Assembly (NCBI GenBank): GCA_043760535.1 | Contig: JAYUOV010000033.1 | Span: forward strand, 1 to 20,207 | Source: JAZKFT01 sp043760535 | GTDB taxonomy: Bacteria > Bacteroidota > Bacteroidia > Chitinophagales > Chitinophagaceae | DNA length: 20,207 nucleotides | Direction of reading: 5' to 3' | In this document: one piece after another, positions 1 through 7,210 of the stretch | Layout of the letters: each line of letters opens with the position of its first letter | How positions within the stretch are numbered: the first letter of the stretch is position 1 | The notes under the pieces: model-generated | The model's input: the letters and a program-made list of their open reading frames with translations, nothing else | The model's database searches: none | Told to the model about the DNA's origin: nothing | Made by a program: the position numbers and the translations under genes

Positions 1-167
1 TTGTAACTTAAAATGCGGCACTTACAAAATATGGGTTTTTAGAGATGCACTTTAGTTATATAAACATAAAATCCAGAGACATTGTTGTGGAAAATTTCAT
101 TACTTGCATCTTGGAGAAGTGTTTTTGATAAACGATACAAGCAAAGCTTTTTAACCCATAACTACAT

Positions 168-734
168 TTGCGAAGCAACGATACATACCTACACTTAACC
201 GATCAGGAACTGCTCCAATTATTTTACAAACAAAAAGATCAGCAGCTACTTGGTTATTTATTACAGCGCTATACTTTGGTACTTTTTGGCGTGTGCATGA
301 AATATTTAAAAAACGATGAAATAGCAAAAGACGGGGTACAACAGGTTTTTTTAAAAGCTTTACAAGAAGTACCGAAGTACGAGATAACCTATTTTAAAAG
401 CTGGATTTACATGGTAGCAAAAAACTATTGCCTAATGTACCTTAGAGAACATAACAAACATGTACCCGACGAACTCAAAGAACAGCACAGTAAGGTATTG
501 CCACAAGATGACGACAAGGAAGAGAAAGCAGAAAAGGAGCAATTGCTGGAACTGATAGAGCAAGGATTAGAAACACTGAATACGGAACAAAAAACCTGTG
601 TAACTTTATTTTATTTACAAAAGAGAAGTTACCACGAAATAAGTGAAAGTACTGGCCAATCTCTATTACAGGTGAAAAGCCATATTCAAAATGGCAAACG
701 AAATATAAAAATTTGGGTGGAGCGGAAGAAATGA
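168..734 (+). CDS. RNA polymerase ECF-type sigma-70 factor
   Basis: An alternative sigma factor that would direct RNA polymerase to a small regulon, probably in response to an envelope signal. Region 2 lies at about residues 26-96, including the stretch LFGVCMKYLKND (39-50) and the helix around YFKSWIYMVAKN (75-86). An acidic linker (about 112-128) follows. Region 4 is at about 134-182, with a helix-turn-helix around SYHEISESTGQ and VKSHIQNGKRN. The 188-residue length is normal for the family. The start is TTG at 168: an in-frame stop lies just upstream (159-161), and the first in-frame ATG is residue 44, inside region 2, so it is too late. The next gene encodes a small one-TM protein, a pairing common in Chitinophagaceae and suggestive of a sigma/membrane-partner cassette. 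The TGA stop is also the start of a heptamer repeat array. The family assignment is firm; the regulon is unknown. Confidence 0.93.
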   Translation: MRSNDTYLHLTDQELLQLFYKQKDQQLLGYLLQRYTLVLFGVCMKYLKNDEIAKDGVQQVFLKALQEVPKYEITYFKSWIYMVAKNYCLMYLREHNKHVPDELKEQHSKVLPQDDDKEEKAEKEQLLELIEQGLETLNTEQKTCVTLFYLQKRSYHEISESTGQSLLQVKSHIQNGKRNIKIWVERKK

Positions 735-760
735 TTTACGATTTAAGACTTATGATTGGG
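733..760 (+). repeat. Heptamer array (GATTNNN x4) starting in the sigma-factor stop codon
   Basis: Four consecutive 7-base units, the first two being GATTTAC and GATTTAA, then a variant GACTTAT and then GATTGGG. The first two bases of unit 1 are the last two bases of the upstream gene's TGA stop. The same phase is seen after parA. Confidence 0.75.
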
Positions 761-803
761 CAAAGCGTTACAATAGCAAAATACATCTTTACTGAACCTT
801 CAT

Positions 804-891
804 ACTTGAACATTGACACTTGAACCTTGACACTTGAATCTTGAACCTTGAATCTTTAACCCTGACACTTGAACCCTGACACTTGAACCTT
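804..891 (+). repeat. Degenerate tandem repeat, unit ACTTGAACCTTGAC (14 bp)
   Basis: Six or so imperfect copies of a 14-base unit, itself two related 7-mers, run from 804 to 891. Clear units lie at 804-817, 818-831 and 867-880; the middle (832-866) is irregular. The array fills most of the spacer between the sigma factor and the TM protein and ends 9 nt before the next gene's ATG. It contains a TTG at 883 that could be mistaken for the next gene's start. No other feature is visible in this spacer. Confidence 0.85.
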
Positions 892-900
892 AAAAATGAA

Positions 901-1263
901 ATGGATAATAAACTGCTGAACATATTGCAATCTAAAGAAGTGCCGATCGAAAATCAGCAGATCATCGATTATTTAAAAGGCGACCTCAATAATATTTCTC
1001 AACAACAAATAGAGGAACATGAACAGGACGATGCCATGATGCAGGATGCCATGGAAGGCCTTAACAGCATACAAGACATAGCAAGGCTGGAGATTATGAC
1101 ACGTGAAATGAACCAAAGCCTGCAAAAAAAACTAGCAACACAGAAAAACAAACATAAAGAAACAAGGAAGTGGAAAGATCAGCAATGGCTACTGTTAGCT
1201 ATTGCCACCGTTTTATTAATCGTATTTATTTGCTATCTGGCAATGAAATTTAAGATTGGGTGA
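901..1263 (+). CDS. Small single-TM protein downstream of ECF sigma factor (putative membrane partner/anti-sigma-like)
   Basis: A 120-residue protein. The N-terminal two thirds are hydrophilic and acidic (INYL-type segment IIDYLKGDLNN, then an E/Q/D-rich helix containing DDAMMQDAMEGL). A basic stretch with KNKHKETRKWK follows, then one C-terminal membrane helix (WLLLAIATVLLIVFICYLAM) and a short tail. This is the layout of small proteins that often follow ECF sigma genes in Chitinophagaceae. A role in holding the sigma factor at the membrane is inferred from context; no zinc-binding anti-sigma motif (HxxxCxxC) is present. I chose ATG 901. A longer reading from TTG 883 would start inside the 14-bp repeat array, and the ATG at 896 is out of frame and stops after seven codons. 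The gene ends with TGA that begins another repeat array. Confidence 0.8.
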   Translation: MDNKLLNILQSKEVPIENQQIIDYLKGDLNNISQQQIEEHEQDDAMMQDAMEGLNSIQDIARLEIMTREMNQSLQKKLATQKNKHKETRKWKDQQWLLLAIATVLLIVFICYLAMKFKIG

Positions 1264-1308
1264 TTGGTTCATTAGTTTATTGGTTCATTGGTTGATTGGT
1301 TCATTGGT
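1261..1308 (+). repeat. 8-bp tandem repeat (TGATTGGT x6) starting at the stop codon
   Basis: Six consecutive 8-mers related to TGATTGGT (variants TCATTGGT, TTATTGGT, TCATTAGT). The first unit starts with the TGA stop codon of the upstream gene. The same vocabulary recurs after parB at 9088-9148. Confidence 0.85.
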
Positions 1309-1330
1309 TTCAAGTCATTTCTCACATAAT

Positions 1331-1430
1331 ACCCCATTACTACTCCCCACAAGCCACTCCCCGTTCACCACTAGCTAACCCCTAATCCCCAATTCCTAAT
1401 CCCCACTAACTACTCCCCACTAGCTACTCC
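1331..1430 (+). repeat. C-rich degenerate phrase repeat (ACTCCCCAC / CTAATCCCC words)
   Basis: A 100-bp low-complexity tract built from recurring words such as TACTCCCCAC (twice), CTAATCCCC (twice) and ACTAGCTA-type links. On the other strand it reads as GGGGATTAG-type words, close to the array after parB. Together with the preceding 8-mer array it occupies most of the spacer before the lipoprotein gene. Confidence 0.65.
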
Positions 1431-1519
1431 TTTTTACTATTATTTACCCCACAAGCTTTATTATTCAAAGTATTACTACTTATTTTGTAGCATTAATAAA
1501 AAATTAAAACAAAACGTTT

Positions 1520-2080
1520 ATGAAAAAATTATTTTTAATGATGACCGCTGCAACTTTTATGCTAGCTGCATTAGTAGGTTGTAAAGGTGGTGGTAGTGGT
1601 GACCCAAAAGATGTAGCTAAATCTTTTTTTGATAAACTTAGAGAAAAAGATTTCGATGGTGCTGCCAAATTCGCCACTAAAGATTCTAAAATAGCACTCG
1701 ACATGATAAAAAACCTGTCGAATATGGCTAAAACCTTTGGAAAAGGGGAGAATAACGAAGACATGGATTTTGACAAAGAGTGGAAAAATAAAAAAGTAAC
1801 ATACAGCGAACCCAAAATAGAAGGCGGTAATGCTACAGTAAGCTTGATGGCCGATGGTAAAGAGCAAATGCCTATTAGCCTTAAAAAAGAGGATGGCAGC
1901 TGGAAAGTAGCTTTTGATAAAAACACCCTAATGAAAACTAGTACAGATAAAATGAAAGAAGGCGGAGAGGATATGCCCAAAATGGAAGACCTGAACGGCA
2001 TGACAGACAGCATTAAAAAAGCCATGGAAGAAGTAGCCCCAGCAATGGATAGCTTAAAAAAAGCCATGGAGCAGAAATAA
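1520..2080 (+). CDS. DUF4878-like lipoprotein
   Basis: A 186-residue lipoprotein. The signal peptide is residues 1-20 with lipobox LVGC, so the lipidated cysteine is C21; a K-GGG stretch follows. The mature N-terminal half (GDPKDVAKSFFDKLREKDFD, then AAKFAT) and the following beta-rich part ending in GSWKVAFDKN resemble the DUF4878/NTF2-like domain of Bacteroidota lipoproteins. The C-terminal 50 residues are Met/Lys/Glu-rich and probably helical, with a repeated element (SIKKAMEEVAPAMDSLKKAMEQK in part). It should be anchored in an envelope membrane; no enzymatic role is indicated. It has its own spacer upstream, with a weak TAnnTTTG-like box at 1480-1487 (TTATTTTG, one mismatch, no clear -33), and a strong terminator downstream, so it is probably monocistronic. 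Confidence 0.82.
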   Translation: MKKLFLMMTAATFMLAALVGCKGGGSGDPKDVAKSFFDKLREKDFDGAAKFATKDSKIALDMIKNLSNMAKTFGKGENNEDMDFDKEWKNKKVTYSEPKIEGGNATVSLMADGKEQMPISLKKEDGSWKVAFDKNTLMKTSTDKMKEGGEDMPKMEDLNGMTDSIKKAMEEVAPAMDSLKKAMEQK

Positions 2081-2094
2081 GAATATTAACTAGT

Positions 2095-2136
2095 AAAAAA
2101 AGAGGCCACCCTAAAATTTTGGGTGGCCTCTTTTTT
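2095..2136. terminator. Bidirectional intrinsic terminator between lipoprotein gene and purM
   Basis: Perfect 11-bp stem AGAGGCCACCC / GGGTGGCCTCT (2101-2111 with 2121-2131) and a 9-nt loop. It is flanked by an A-run on the left and a T-run on the right, so it works on both strands. It separates two convergent genes that end at 2080 (+) and 2152 (-). Confidence 0.95.
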
Positions 2137-2151
2137 ATGTTTACTTTATTT

Positions 2152-3315
2152 TTAATACACAATCACTTCATCCCCTACCCTTATTTCTAGGCTTTGGTTT
2201 TCGGCAGCTTCTACCCTTCCTATTATTTGTGCGTCTATGCCAAACGATTTAGAAACGTTTATCATGGTTAGGGCATCTGCTTCACTGCAATAAATTTCCA
2301 TGCGGCAGCCCATGTTAAATACTTGGTACATTTCTCGGCTATCGGCACCGCTGCAATCTTTAATAATATCGAAAATATATGGCGGTGCAAAAAGATTGTC
2401 CTTAATAATTTTCACATTGTCTGGTACATATTTTAGGCATTTGGATTGGCCGCCACCGCTGCAATGGATGAGGCCATGGATGGCATCAAAATTATTTTGG
2501 AGCAGCTGCTTTAGCACCGGTGCATACGTACGGGTAGGGCTAAGCAATAACTGCCCAATGGAAAATGTTTCGTCTATTACCAAATCAGCCATTTTATATT
2601 TACCTATATAAACCACCGCTTCATCTAGCAATGGCTCATAACTTTCGGGATAGGCTTCTGCATAAAATTTACTTAGCACATCGTGCCTAGCACTAGTGAG
2701 CCCGTTGCTGCCAAGGCCGCTGTTGTAGCTACATTCGTACGTGGCTTGTCCGTAGCTGGCAAGACCTATTATTACATCACCCGGCACTATTTTTTCGTTG
2801 GTAATCACCTTGCTTTTAGGCCAGCGAACACTCATGGTACCATTAACGGCAATGGTGCGTACTACATCCCCTACATCGGCCGTTTCGCCACCGAGATAGG
2901 CAATGTTTACACCAAAAGCTTTGAGGGTATCAAACAGCTCCTGCGTACCATTAATTACTTCACTCAGCACTTCGCCTGGTATCTGTTTTTTGTTACGGTC
3001 TATAGTGCTGTTGAAAATAATATTATCGTAAACACCTACACAAAGCAAGTCGTCCAGGTTCATTACTATAGCATCCTGTGCAATGCCACGCCATACACTA
3101 ATGTCGCCGGTTTCTTTCCAATACAGATAGGCTAAAATGCTTTTTGTACCAGCACCATCGGCATGCATAATATTTACAAAATCTGTATCGCCACACATAT
3201 AGTCGGGGTACATTTTACAAAAGGCTTTGGCGTACAAACCTTGATCCAGGTTTTGAACCGCTGCATGAACTTCTTCTTTTTGTGCCGAAACACCCCGTTG
3301 TGCGTAGAGAGACAT
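2152..3315 (-). CDS. purM: Phosphoribosylformylglycinamidine cyclo-ligase (AIR synthetase)
   Basis: Catalyses the ATP-dependent closure of FGAM to aminoimidazole ribonucleotide, the fifth step of de novo purine synthesis, in the cytosol. Family motifs are in order: DGAGTK (53-58), NLDDLL (86-91), GGETAD (142-147), SNGL near 203, PTRTYAPVLKQ, HCSGGGQSKCL (equivalent to the HITGGG motif) and VFNMGCRMEI in the C-terminal domain. The 387 residues are longer than the roughly 345 of the E. coli enzyme, as in the Bacteroidota-type enzyme. The ATG at 3315 gives the expected N-terminus (MSLYAQRGVS). It is convergent with the lipoprotein gene, with a shared terminator. On its coding strand a heptamer array ends 4 nt before the start codon. 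A TACTTTTG box (minus strand, 3379-3372) could be its -7 element, but no -33 is evident. Confidence 0.95.
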   Translation of the reverse strand: MSLYAQRGVSAQKEEVHAAVQNLDQGLYAKAFCKMYPDYMCGDTDFVNIMHADGAGTKSILAYLYWKETGDISVWRGIAQDAIVMNLDDLLCVGVYDNIIFNSTIDRNKKQIPGEVLSEVINGTQELFDTLKAFGVNIAYLGGETADVGDVVRTIAVNGTMSVRWPKSKVITNEKIVPGDVIIGLASYGQATYECSYNSGLGSNGLTSARHDVLSKFYAEAYPESYEPLLDEAVVYIGKYKMADLVIDETFSIGQLLLSPTRTYAPVLKQLLQNNFDAIHGLIHCSGGGQSKCLKYVPDNVKIIKDNLFAPPYIFDIIKDCSGADSREMYQVFNMGCRMEIYCSEADALTMINVSKSFGIDAQIIGRVEAAENQSLEIRVGDEVIVY

Positions 3316-3319
3316 TTTT

Positions 3320-3347
3320 GATTAATGATTTATGATGTATGATTTGC
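3320..3347 (-). repeat. Heptamer array (x4) ending 4 nt upstream of the purM start
   Basis: Four 7-base units on the plus strand (GATTAAT, GATTTAT, then two variants). Read on purM's coding strand they are NNNAATC units that finish exactly 4 nt (AAAA) before the ATG. The same 4-nt offset is found at the ATP-grasp gene and parB. Confidence 0.8.
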
Positions 3348-3653
3348 TACAAATCCTAAAATTGATGTGGGCAAAAGTAAGAAGGCTTAGTTTTGAAACT
3401 TAAAATGTTTGATAACAGTTTTATAATAAGCAGTGTAGAAAATGTGCAAAGATGTTAAGCCGTGGTGGGTGTCTTTACCAATCACATTTTTTCTTTGAAG
3501 CCAGCGAAAGCCATTATCAGATGGAGCAAGATTGGCGAAAGTTTTTAATCCTGAGGTAATATGGTACGCTATTTAAGTAATTGCTACTATGGAACTTTTA
3601 TAGGTGCGGGTTAAAAAGTAAAGACATTTACAAGCTTAGGGTTAAAAAAGCAC
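3348..3653. other. Divergent spacer between purM and ribF, possible small-RNA region
   Basis: About 300 bp without a credible gene on either strand. It holds a possible purM promoter box near 3372-3379 and a short dispersed element (3501-3550). An intrinsic terminator follows at 3654-3685. Since no gene on the plus strand ends here, that terminator implies a short transcript starting in this spacer, either a small RNA or a terminated leader of ribF. I see no riboswitch consensus, including no FMN (RFN) element. Confidence 0.4.
3501..3550 (+). repeat. Copy 1 of a ~50-bp dispersed element (GCGAAAGCCAT...ATTGGCGAA)
   Basis: GCGAAAGCCAT and ATTGGCGAA are separated by 16 nt; the same blocks with the same 16-nt separation recur at 13508-13557. 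Both copies contain GCCA...TGGC, able to form a short stem. Confidence 0.55.
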
Positions 3654-3685
3654 AACGGCCACACAAGCTAGTGTGGCCGTTTTTT
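3654..3685 (+). terminator. Orphan intrinsic terminator 92 nt upstream of ribF
   Basis: Perfect 11-bp stem AACGGCCACAC / GTGTGGCCGTT (3654-3664 with 3671-3681), 6-nt loop AAGCTA, then a T-run on the plus strand to 3685. Purine-rich DNA with a run of A lies upstream. No annotated gene ends before it on the plus strand, and purM points the other way. Confidence 0.9.
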
Positions 3686-3777
3686 ACCAACTGGGGGTGG
3701 AAAAACAGAGAATGAAACTTAAAACCCAATACAGCAACATAAAGTTGCTAACAAATTAGAATTTTGGAACACTATTT

Positions 3778-4728
3778 ATGACAGTACACAAGAACTTAGA
3801 TTTACTACCAAGCTTTACCAATGCCGTAGTTACCATTGGCACTTTCGATGGCTTGCATACCGGCCACTTGCAGATCATCAACCAATTAAAAGATGAAGCC
3901 AATGCCGTAGGCGGCGAAACGGTGATTATAACCTTTAACCCACACCCACGCAAGATAGTACCCAACCAAACCACCGAAGTAAGGCTACTAAATACCCTTG
4001 CCGAAAAGATAGAATTACTAGAAGCACAAAACATAAACCACCTAGTAATAGTACCTTTTACCAAAGCCTTTGCAGAGCTACCAGCCCATAAATACATTGA
4101 AGATTTTTTGGTAAAATACTTTCATCCACATACTATTATTATTGGTTACGACCACCGTTTTGGCCACAACCGACAAGGCGATTACCATTTGCTGGAAGCA
4201 CTTAAAATGCCGTTTGGTTATTGGGTAAAAGAAATACCAGAGCATGTACTTCAGAACAGTGCCATCAGCAGTACCCGTATAAGGCAAGCCATTATTAATG
4301 GGCAAATAGAAACGGCCAACGAATTTTTGGGCTACAACTATTTTTTTGAAGGAACCGTAATAGAAGGAAACAAACTAGGCCGTACCATCGGTTACCCTAC
4401 CGCCAATATCCGCATTGGCGACGATGAGAAACTGGTGCCGGGAAATGGCGTATATGGTGTAGAGGTCATTTTACAATGTCCATTGGTTAGTGGTCAATCA
4501 AGGATTTTAAAAGGCATGATGAACATTGGTGTACGCCCTACCGTAGATGGCACTAAACGCACTATTGAAGTAAACATCTTTAATTTTAATGAAACTATTT
4601 ATGGCCAAACTATTAGGGTAACCCTAATAGTTTTTCTGCGTGGAGAAGTAAAGTTTGCCGGACTAGAAGCACTAAAGCAACAATTAGCAAAGGATGCTAT
4701 TGACGCAAAAAACAAATTGAATCCTTAA
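3778..4728 (+). CDS. ribF: Bifunctional riboflavin kinase / FAD synthetase
   Basis: Converts riboflavin to FMN and FMN to FAD in the cytosol. The N-terminal adenylyltransferase domain carries GTFDGLHTGH (21-30), TFNPHPRK (52-59), GYDHRFGHNRQG (123-134) and ISSTRIR (163-169), the last being the second nucleotide-binding signature. The C-terminal flavokinase domain has GRTIGYPTAN (201-210), the NIGVRPTV block (249-256) and EVNIFNF with the catalytic glutamate near 264. The 316-residue length is typical. The ATG at 3778 gives the standard N-terminus. It stands alone: an orphan terminator lies 92 nt upstream, and the convergent neighbour begins 14 nt after its stop with no obvious terminator between them. 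Confidence 0.96.
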   Translation: MTVHKNLDLLPSFTNAVVTIGTFDGLHTGHLQIINQLKDEANAVGGETVIITFNPHPRKIVPNQTTEVRLLNTLAEKIELLEAQNINHLVIVPFTKAFAELPAHKYIEDFLVKYFHPHTIIIGYDHRFGHNRQGDYHLLEALKMPFGYWVKEIPEHVLQNSAISSTRIRQAIINGQIETANEFLGYNYFFEGTVIEGNKLGRTIGYPTANIRIGDDEKLVPGNGVYGVEVILQCPLVSGQSRILKGMMNIGVRPTVDGTKRTIEVNIFNFNETIYGQTIRVTLIVFLRGEVKFAGLEALKQQLAKDAIDAKNKLNP

Positions 4729-4742
4729 CAAGAAACTACATA

Positions 4743-5936
4743 CTAACCCTTTTCAAAGTAAGCCAAACTACCGCCAACCCATTCTTTATCAGCGTTGTAG
4801 CGTACCCCAATCATTTTACCCTTACTTAGCCTTGCTAGGTTTTGGGTGGCAATTGGTCTTGCTTCGCCTTCTTTCCAAAAATAGAAAATCCGTATCTCGG
4901 CTTTGGCAGGTATGTCGGGGGTTTGTATTACATCGGCATATTTTACTTTGCGTTGTAGAATCCAGTTGTGTGGGTCTTTTATGTTAGTAATGTCTTCTGG
5001 AGTAATGTCTATTACTACGCCCTGCCCTGCAAAAGAGAAAAGTGGTTTCAGTACAAAATCTTCCAGATTAGCCGGCATTTCCTTTACATCGCTCAAGTAC
5101 TTGGTTTCGGGTACATAAGGGCTGTTAATTAAGGGTAAGGTGTATTTGCTAATACGGTAAAACCACGATGGGTGCGGACACCATTCCACATTCCATTCTT
5201 TGGTAATATCGATGGTTCCTTCTGGCAAAACCTGCTGTTCTAAATCGTCGAAAATAATGCGATTGTAAATACATGTTACAGCTATTTTTTGCCCATCTTT
5301 TTCGTAATATAAATTATTACCATCGGCTTTTAAGCTGGTAAGGCATATAGTATTAATGCCTACATAGGTTTCGGTACACCTAAAATCGATTCTTGTTTTT
5401 TGCTCTTCGGGGTAAATTTCTAGCAGTATTACATTCTCGGGTTTGTGCTTACCTATTATAACTTCTTTTAAAAACGGCATGTAAGTTTCTTTGGTAAAAC
5501 CATTAAGATAACTGTCGTAATTGGCCGGAACAGGGAAATGCTTAGAGGTGATTTCTGTATGTAAAATCTGGTATGCAAATAAGGTGGGGAAGCCCTGCAT
5601 TTCTATTAACTGCGGAGTGTAGTTACCCTCATCGTCTATGCAAATACCAAAGTCGAAAGCAATGAAATGAGAGAACTCGTTTTCGTTGCCCACCTTGGCA
5701 TTATATGGTATAGCGTTTTTGGTAAGCTCTTTAAAATTGGGCTGCACGATTACATCCACTATGCTTTCGCAAGCATTTAGTACTTTTTGTTTAAAAGCTT
5801 TATTTATAAAAATGGGCGTTTCGGCTACCCGAAAAACAAGGTCGCCAGGAAAAACACCAAACAGTTCTTTTAAATAAGCTTCGTAACGCTCTTTGGTAAA
5901 TGCTGCATTAAATGCTTTGCGAATTTCTGGAACCAT
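4743..5936 (-). CDS. ATP-grasp-like protein of unknown function
   Basis: A 397-residue cytosolic protein with no signal peptide or membrane helix. The C-terminal half has ATP-grasp-like features: VLKPLFSFAGQGV (295-307) resembles the lysine plus glycine-rich loop that covers ATP, WILQRKV (325-331) the hinge-strand region, and AEIRIFYFW with NLARLS the last strands with metal-binding positions. The middle has IDFRCTETYVG and EWCPHPSWFYRIS, which may form the substrate site. Substrate and product are unknown; carboxylate-amine ligation would be the family reaction. I chose the ATG at 5936. An in-frame extension to 6092 exists, but it translates a heptamer array and unrelated spacer. A heptamer array ends 4 nt upstream of this ATG. 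The fold assignment is by motif reading only. Confidence 0.72.
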   Translation of the reverse strand: MVPEIRKAFNAAFTKERYEAYLKELFGVFPGDLVFRVAETPIFINKAFKQKVLNACESIVDVIVQPNFKELTKNAIPYNAKVGNENEFSHFIAFDFGICIDDEGNYTPQLIEMQGFPTLFAYQILHTEITSKHFPVPANYDSYLNGFTKETYMPFLKEVIIGKHKPENVILLEIYPEEQKTRIDFRCTETYVGINTICLTSLKADGNNLYYEKDGQKIAVTCIYNRIIFDDLEQQVLPEGTIDITKEWNVEWCPHPSWFYRISKYTLPLINSPYVPETKYLSDVKEMPANLEDFVLKPLFSFAGQGVVIDITPEDITNIKDPHNWILQRKVKYADVIQTPDIPAKAEIRIFYFWKEGEARPIATQNLARLSKGKMIGVRYNADKEWVGGSLAYFEKG

Positions 5937-5940
5937 AGCA

Positions 5941-5975
5941 GATTTGTGATTTGTGATATATGATTTATGATTTTG
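5941..5975 (-). repeat. Heptamer array (x5) ending 4 nt upstream of the ATP-grasp gene start
   Basis: Five consecutive 7-base units on the plus strand (GATTTGT twice, then GATATAT, GATTTAT and GATTTTG). On the gene's strand they read NNNAATC and end exactly 4 nt before the ATG at 5936-5934. A GCGTCTCC half-hairpin remnant follows directly at 5980-5987. Confidence 0.85.
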
Positions 5976-6477
5976 GGGTGCGTCTCCGTTTGGAGTTTTA
6001 TAAATTGAAAATAAAGAATGATTGTGAAAAAAGCTTGGAGAAATTATTAGATCATTCCTAAAACACCATATCCATCGCATCAAAAAAAACAACCTACGTT
6101 TAATTAAATGCCAAAGAATCTTTATAACCTTAAGTAATGATAAAAAACTTACTACTCATTAAAAGTTTTAACATCCTAAAATTATTGCTTGTAAAACGGA
6201 CTGTCTTAAATAAAAAAGAGCATGCATTATCCTTTCGATCAATAGTAAATTATGATAGTGGAGCATTTAATGTACAAATTGCCTTAATCGTGTTTAGTTA
6301 ATGACATTGCCCTGGCTACCCGCAATTGACCATTTTATTGAAACAGGGGCTATTTTTACCCAATAAAGAGTAAAAAACCACAAACAGTAGATTGAATTTA
6401 TTTATAAAAAATAAAGTAAAAAACCCTTGGTAAGCATGTGGCCAATCTTAAATCCAAAACTTTAAATTAATCATCAA
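5976..6477. other. Divergent spacer between the ATP-grasp gene and the MBL hydrolase
   Basis: About 500 bp, AT-rich. The left edge holds GCGTCTCCGTTTGGAG (5980-5995), a degraded relative of the GAGACG hairpin at 9151-9173. I see no credible gene, RNA gene, promoter with both boxes, or strong hairpin in the rest. It must hold promoters for both flanking genes, but none matches the TTG-N19-TAnnTTTG consensus well. Confidence 0.5.
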
Positions 6478-7158
6478 ATGACTTTTACCTATTACGGACA
6501 CTCCTGCTTTTTGGTAACTACCAATGGTTTAAAGCTTTTATTCGACCCGTTTATATCGCCAAACGAAATGGCCGTAGGTATTGATATTGAAAGCATAGAA
6601 GCCGATTTCATCTTAATATCTCATGGCCATAGCGACCATGTGGCAGATGCTCTTAGCATTGCCAAACGTACCGGTGCCAAAATAATTTGCAGTTGGGAAG
6701 TAATGGCCTGGCTCAATAAAAATGGAATAGAAAATGTACACCCCATGAATATTGGCGGTGCTTCGGCCTTTGATTTTGGCAAAATAAAATGCACTGTGGC
6801 ACAGCATAGCAGCGTAATGCCCGATGGCAGTAATGGCGGAAACCCTGTAGGTTTTATCGTATATAGCGGCGAAAAAACTTTTTACTACAGCGGCGATACC
6901 GGCCTTACACTCGATATGCAACTGATACCACTTTGGGCTACCCTCGATTTTGCGGTATTGCCAATTGGCGATCATTTTACCATGGGCTACGATGATGCTG
7001 CCCTAGCAGCCGGTTTTGTAAAGGCCACAAAAGTAATAGGTGTGCATTACGACACCTTTGGGTGGATAAAGATTGACCACCAATCAGCCACAAAAGCTTT
7101 CGCAGATAAAGGAATTGAATTACTATTGCCATCCATTGGCGAAACCGTAAATTTTTAG
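6478..7158 (+). CDS. UPF0173-type metal-dependent hydrolase (metallo-beta-lactamase fold)
   Basis: A 226-residue cytosolic MBL-fold enzyme. Metal ligands are visible in order: HGHSDH (49-54), H110 (in AQHSS), D140 (in YSGDTG) and H190 (in GVHYDTFG). The N-terminus MTFTYYGHSCFLV and the DPFISPN segment are typical of the UPF0173/YtkL-like group, whose physiological substrate is not established. Length is normal. It lies 52 nt upstream of parA on the same strand, so co-transcription is possible, but no functional link to chromosome partitioning is known to me. Ends with TAG; no repeat array follows. Confidence 0.9.
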   Translation: MTFTYYGHSCFLVTTNGLKLLFDPFISPNEMAVGIDIESIEADFILISHGHSDHVADALSIAKRTGAKIICSWEVMAWLNKNGIENVHPMNIGGASAFDFGKIKCTVAQHSSVMPDGSNGGNPVGFIVYSGEKTFYYSGDTGLTLDMQLIPLWATLDFAVLPIGDHFTMGYDDAALAAGFVKATKVIGVHYDTFGWIKIDHQSATKAFADKGIELLLPSIGETVNF

Positions 7159-7210
7159 CCATAATAAATTAATCATAACAATTTTTACACTTAAAATAAG
7201 GGCACGGGGC

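Noticed and set aside
163..170. TACATTTG as a -7 promoter box for the sigma factor
   Set aside because: It fits TAnnTTTG, but it overlaps the only plausible start codon and has no TTG at the -33 distance; a promoter here would put the start of transcription inside the gene.
735..891. CRISPR array
   Set aside because: Units are contiguous and degenerate with no unique spacers of regular length.
883..900. TTG start at 883 for the TM protein
   Set aside because: It lies inside the 14-bp repeat array; ATG 901 in the same frame gives a normal N-terminus.
1504..2067. Long minus-strand open frame opposite the lipoprotein gene
   Set aside because: The plus-strand frame has a lipobox, a family match and a terminator; the opposite frame is a low-complexity Ser/Leu/Phe-rich shadow.
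5937..6092. N-terminal extension of the ATP-grasp gene to 6092 (52 extra residues)
   Set aside because: The extension translates the heptamer array (giving KSYITNHKSA-like residues) and unrelated spacer; the internal ATG at 5936 has the same 4-nt array offset as purM and parB.
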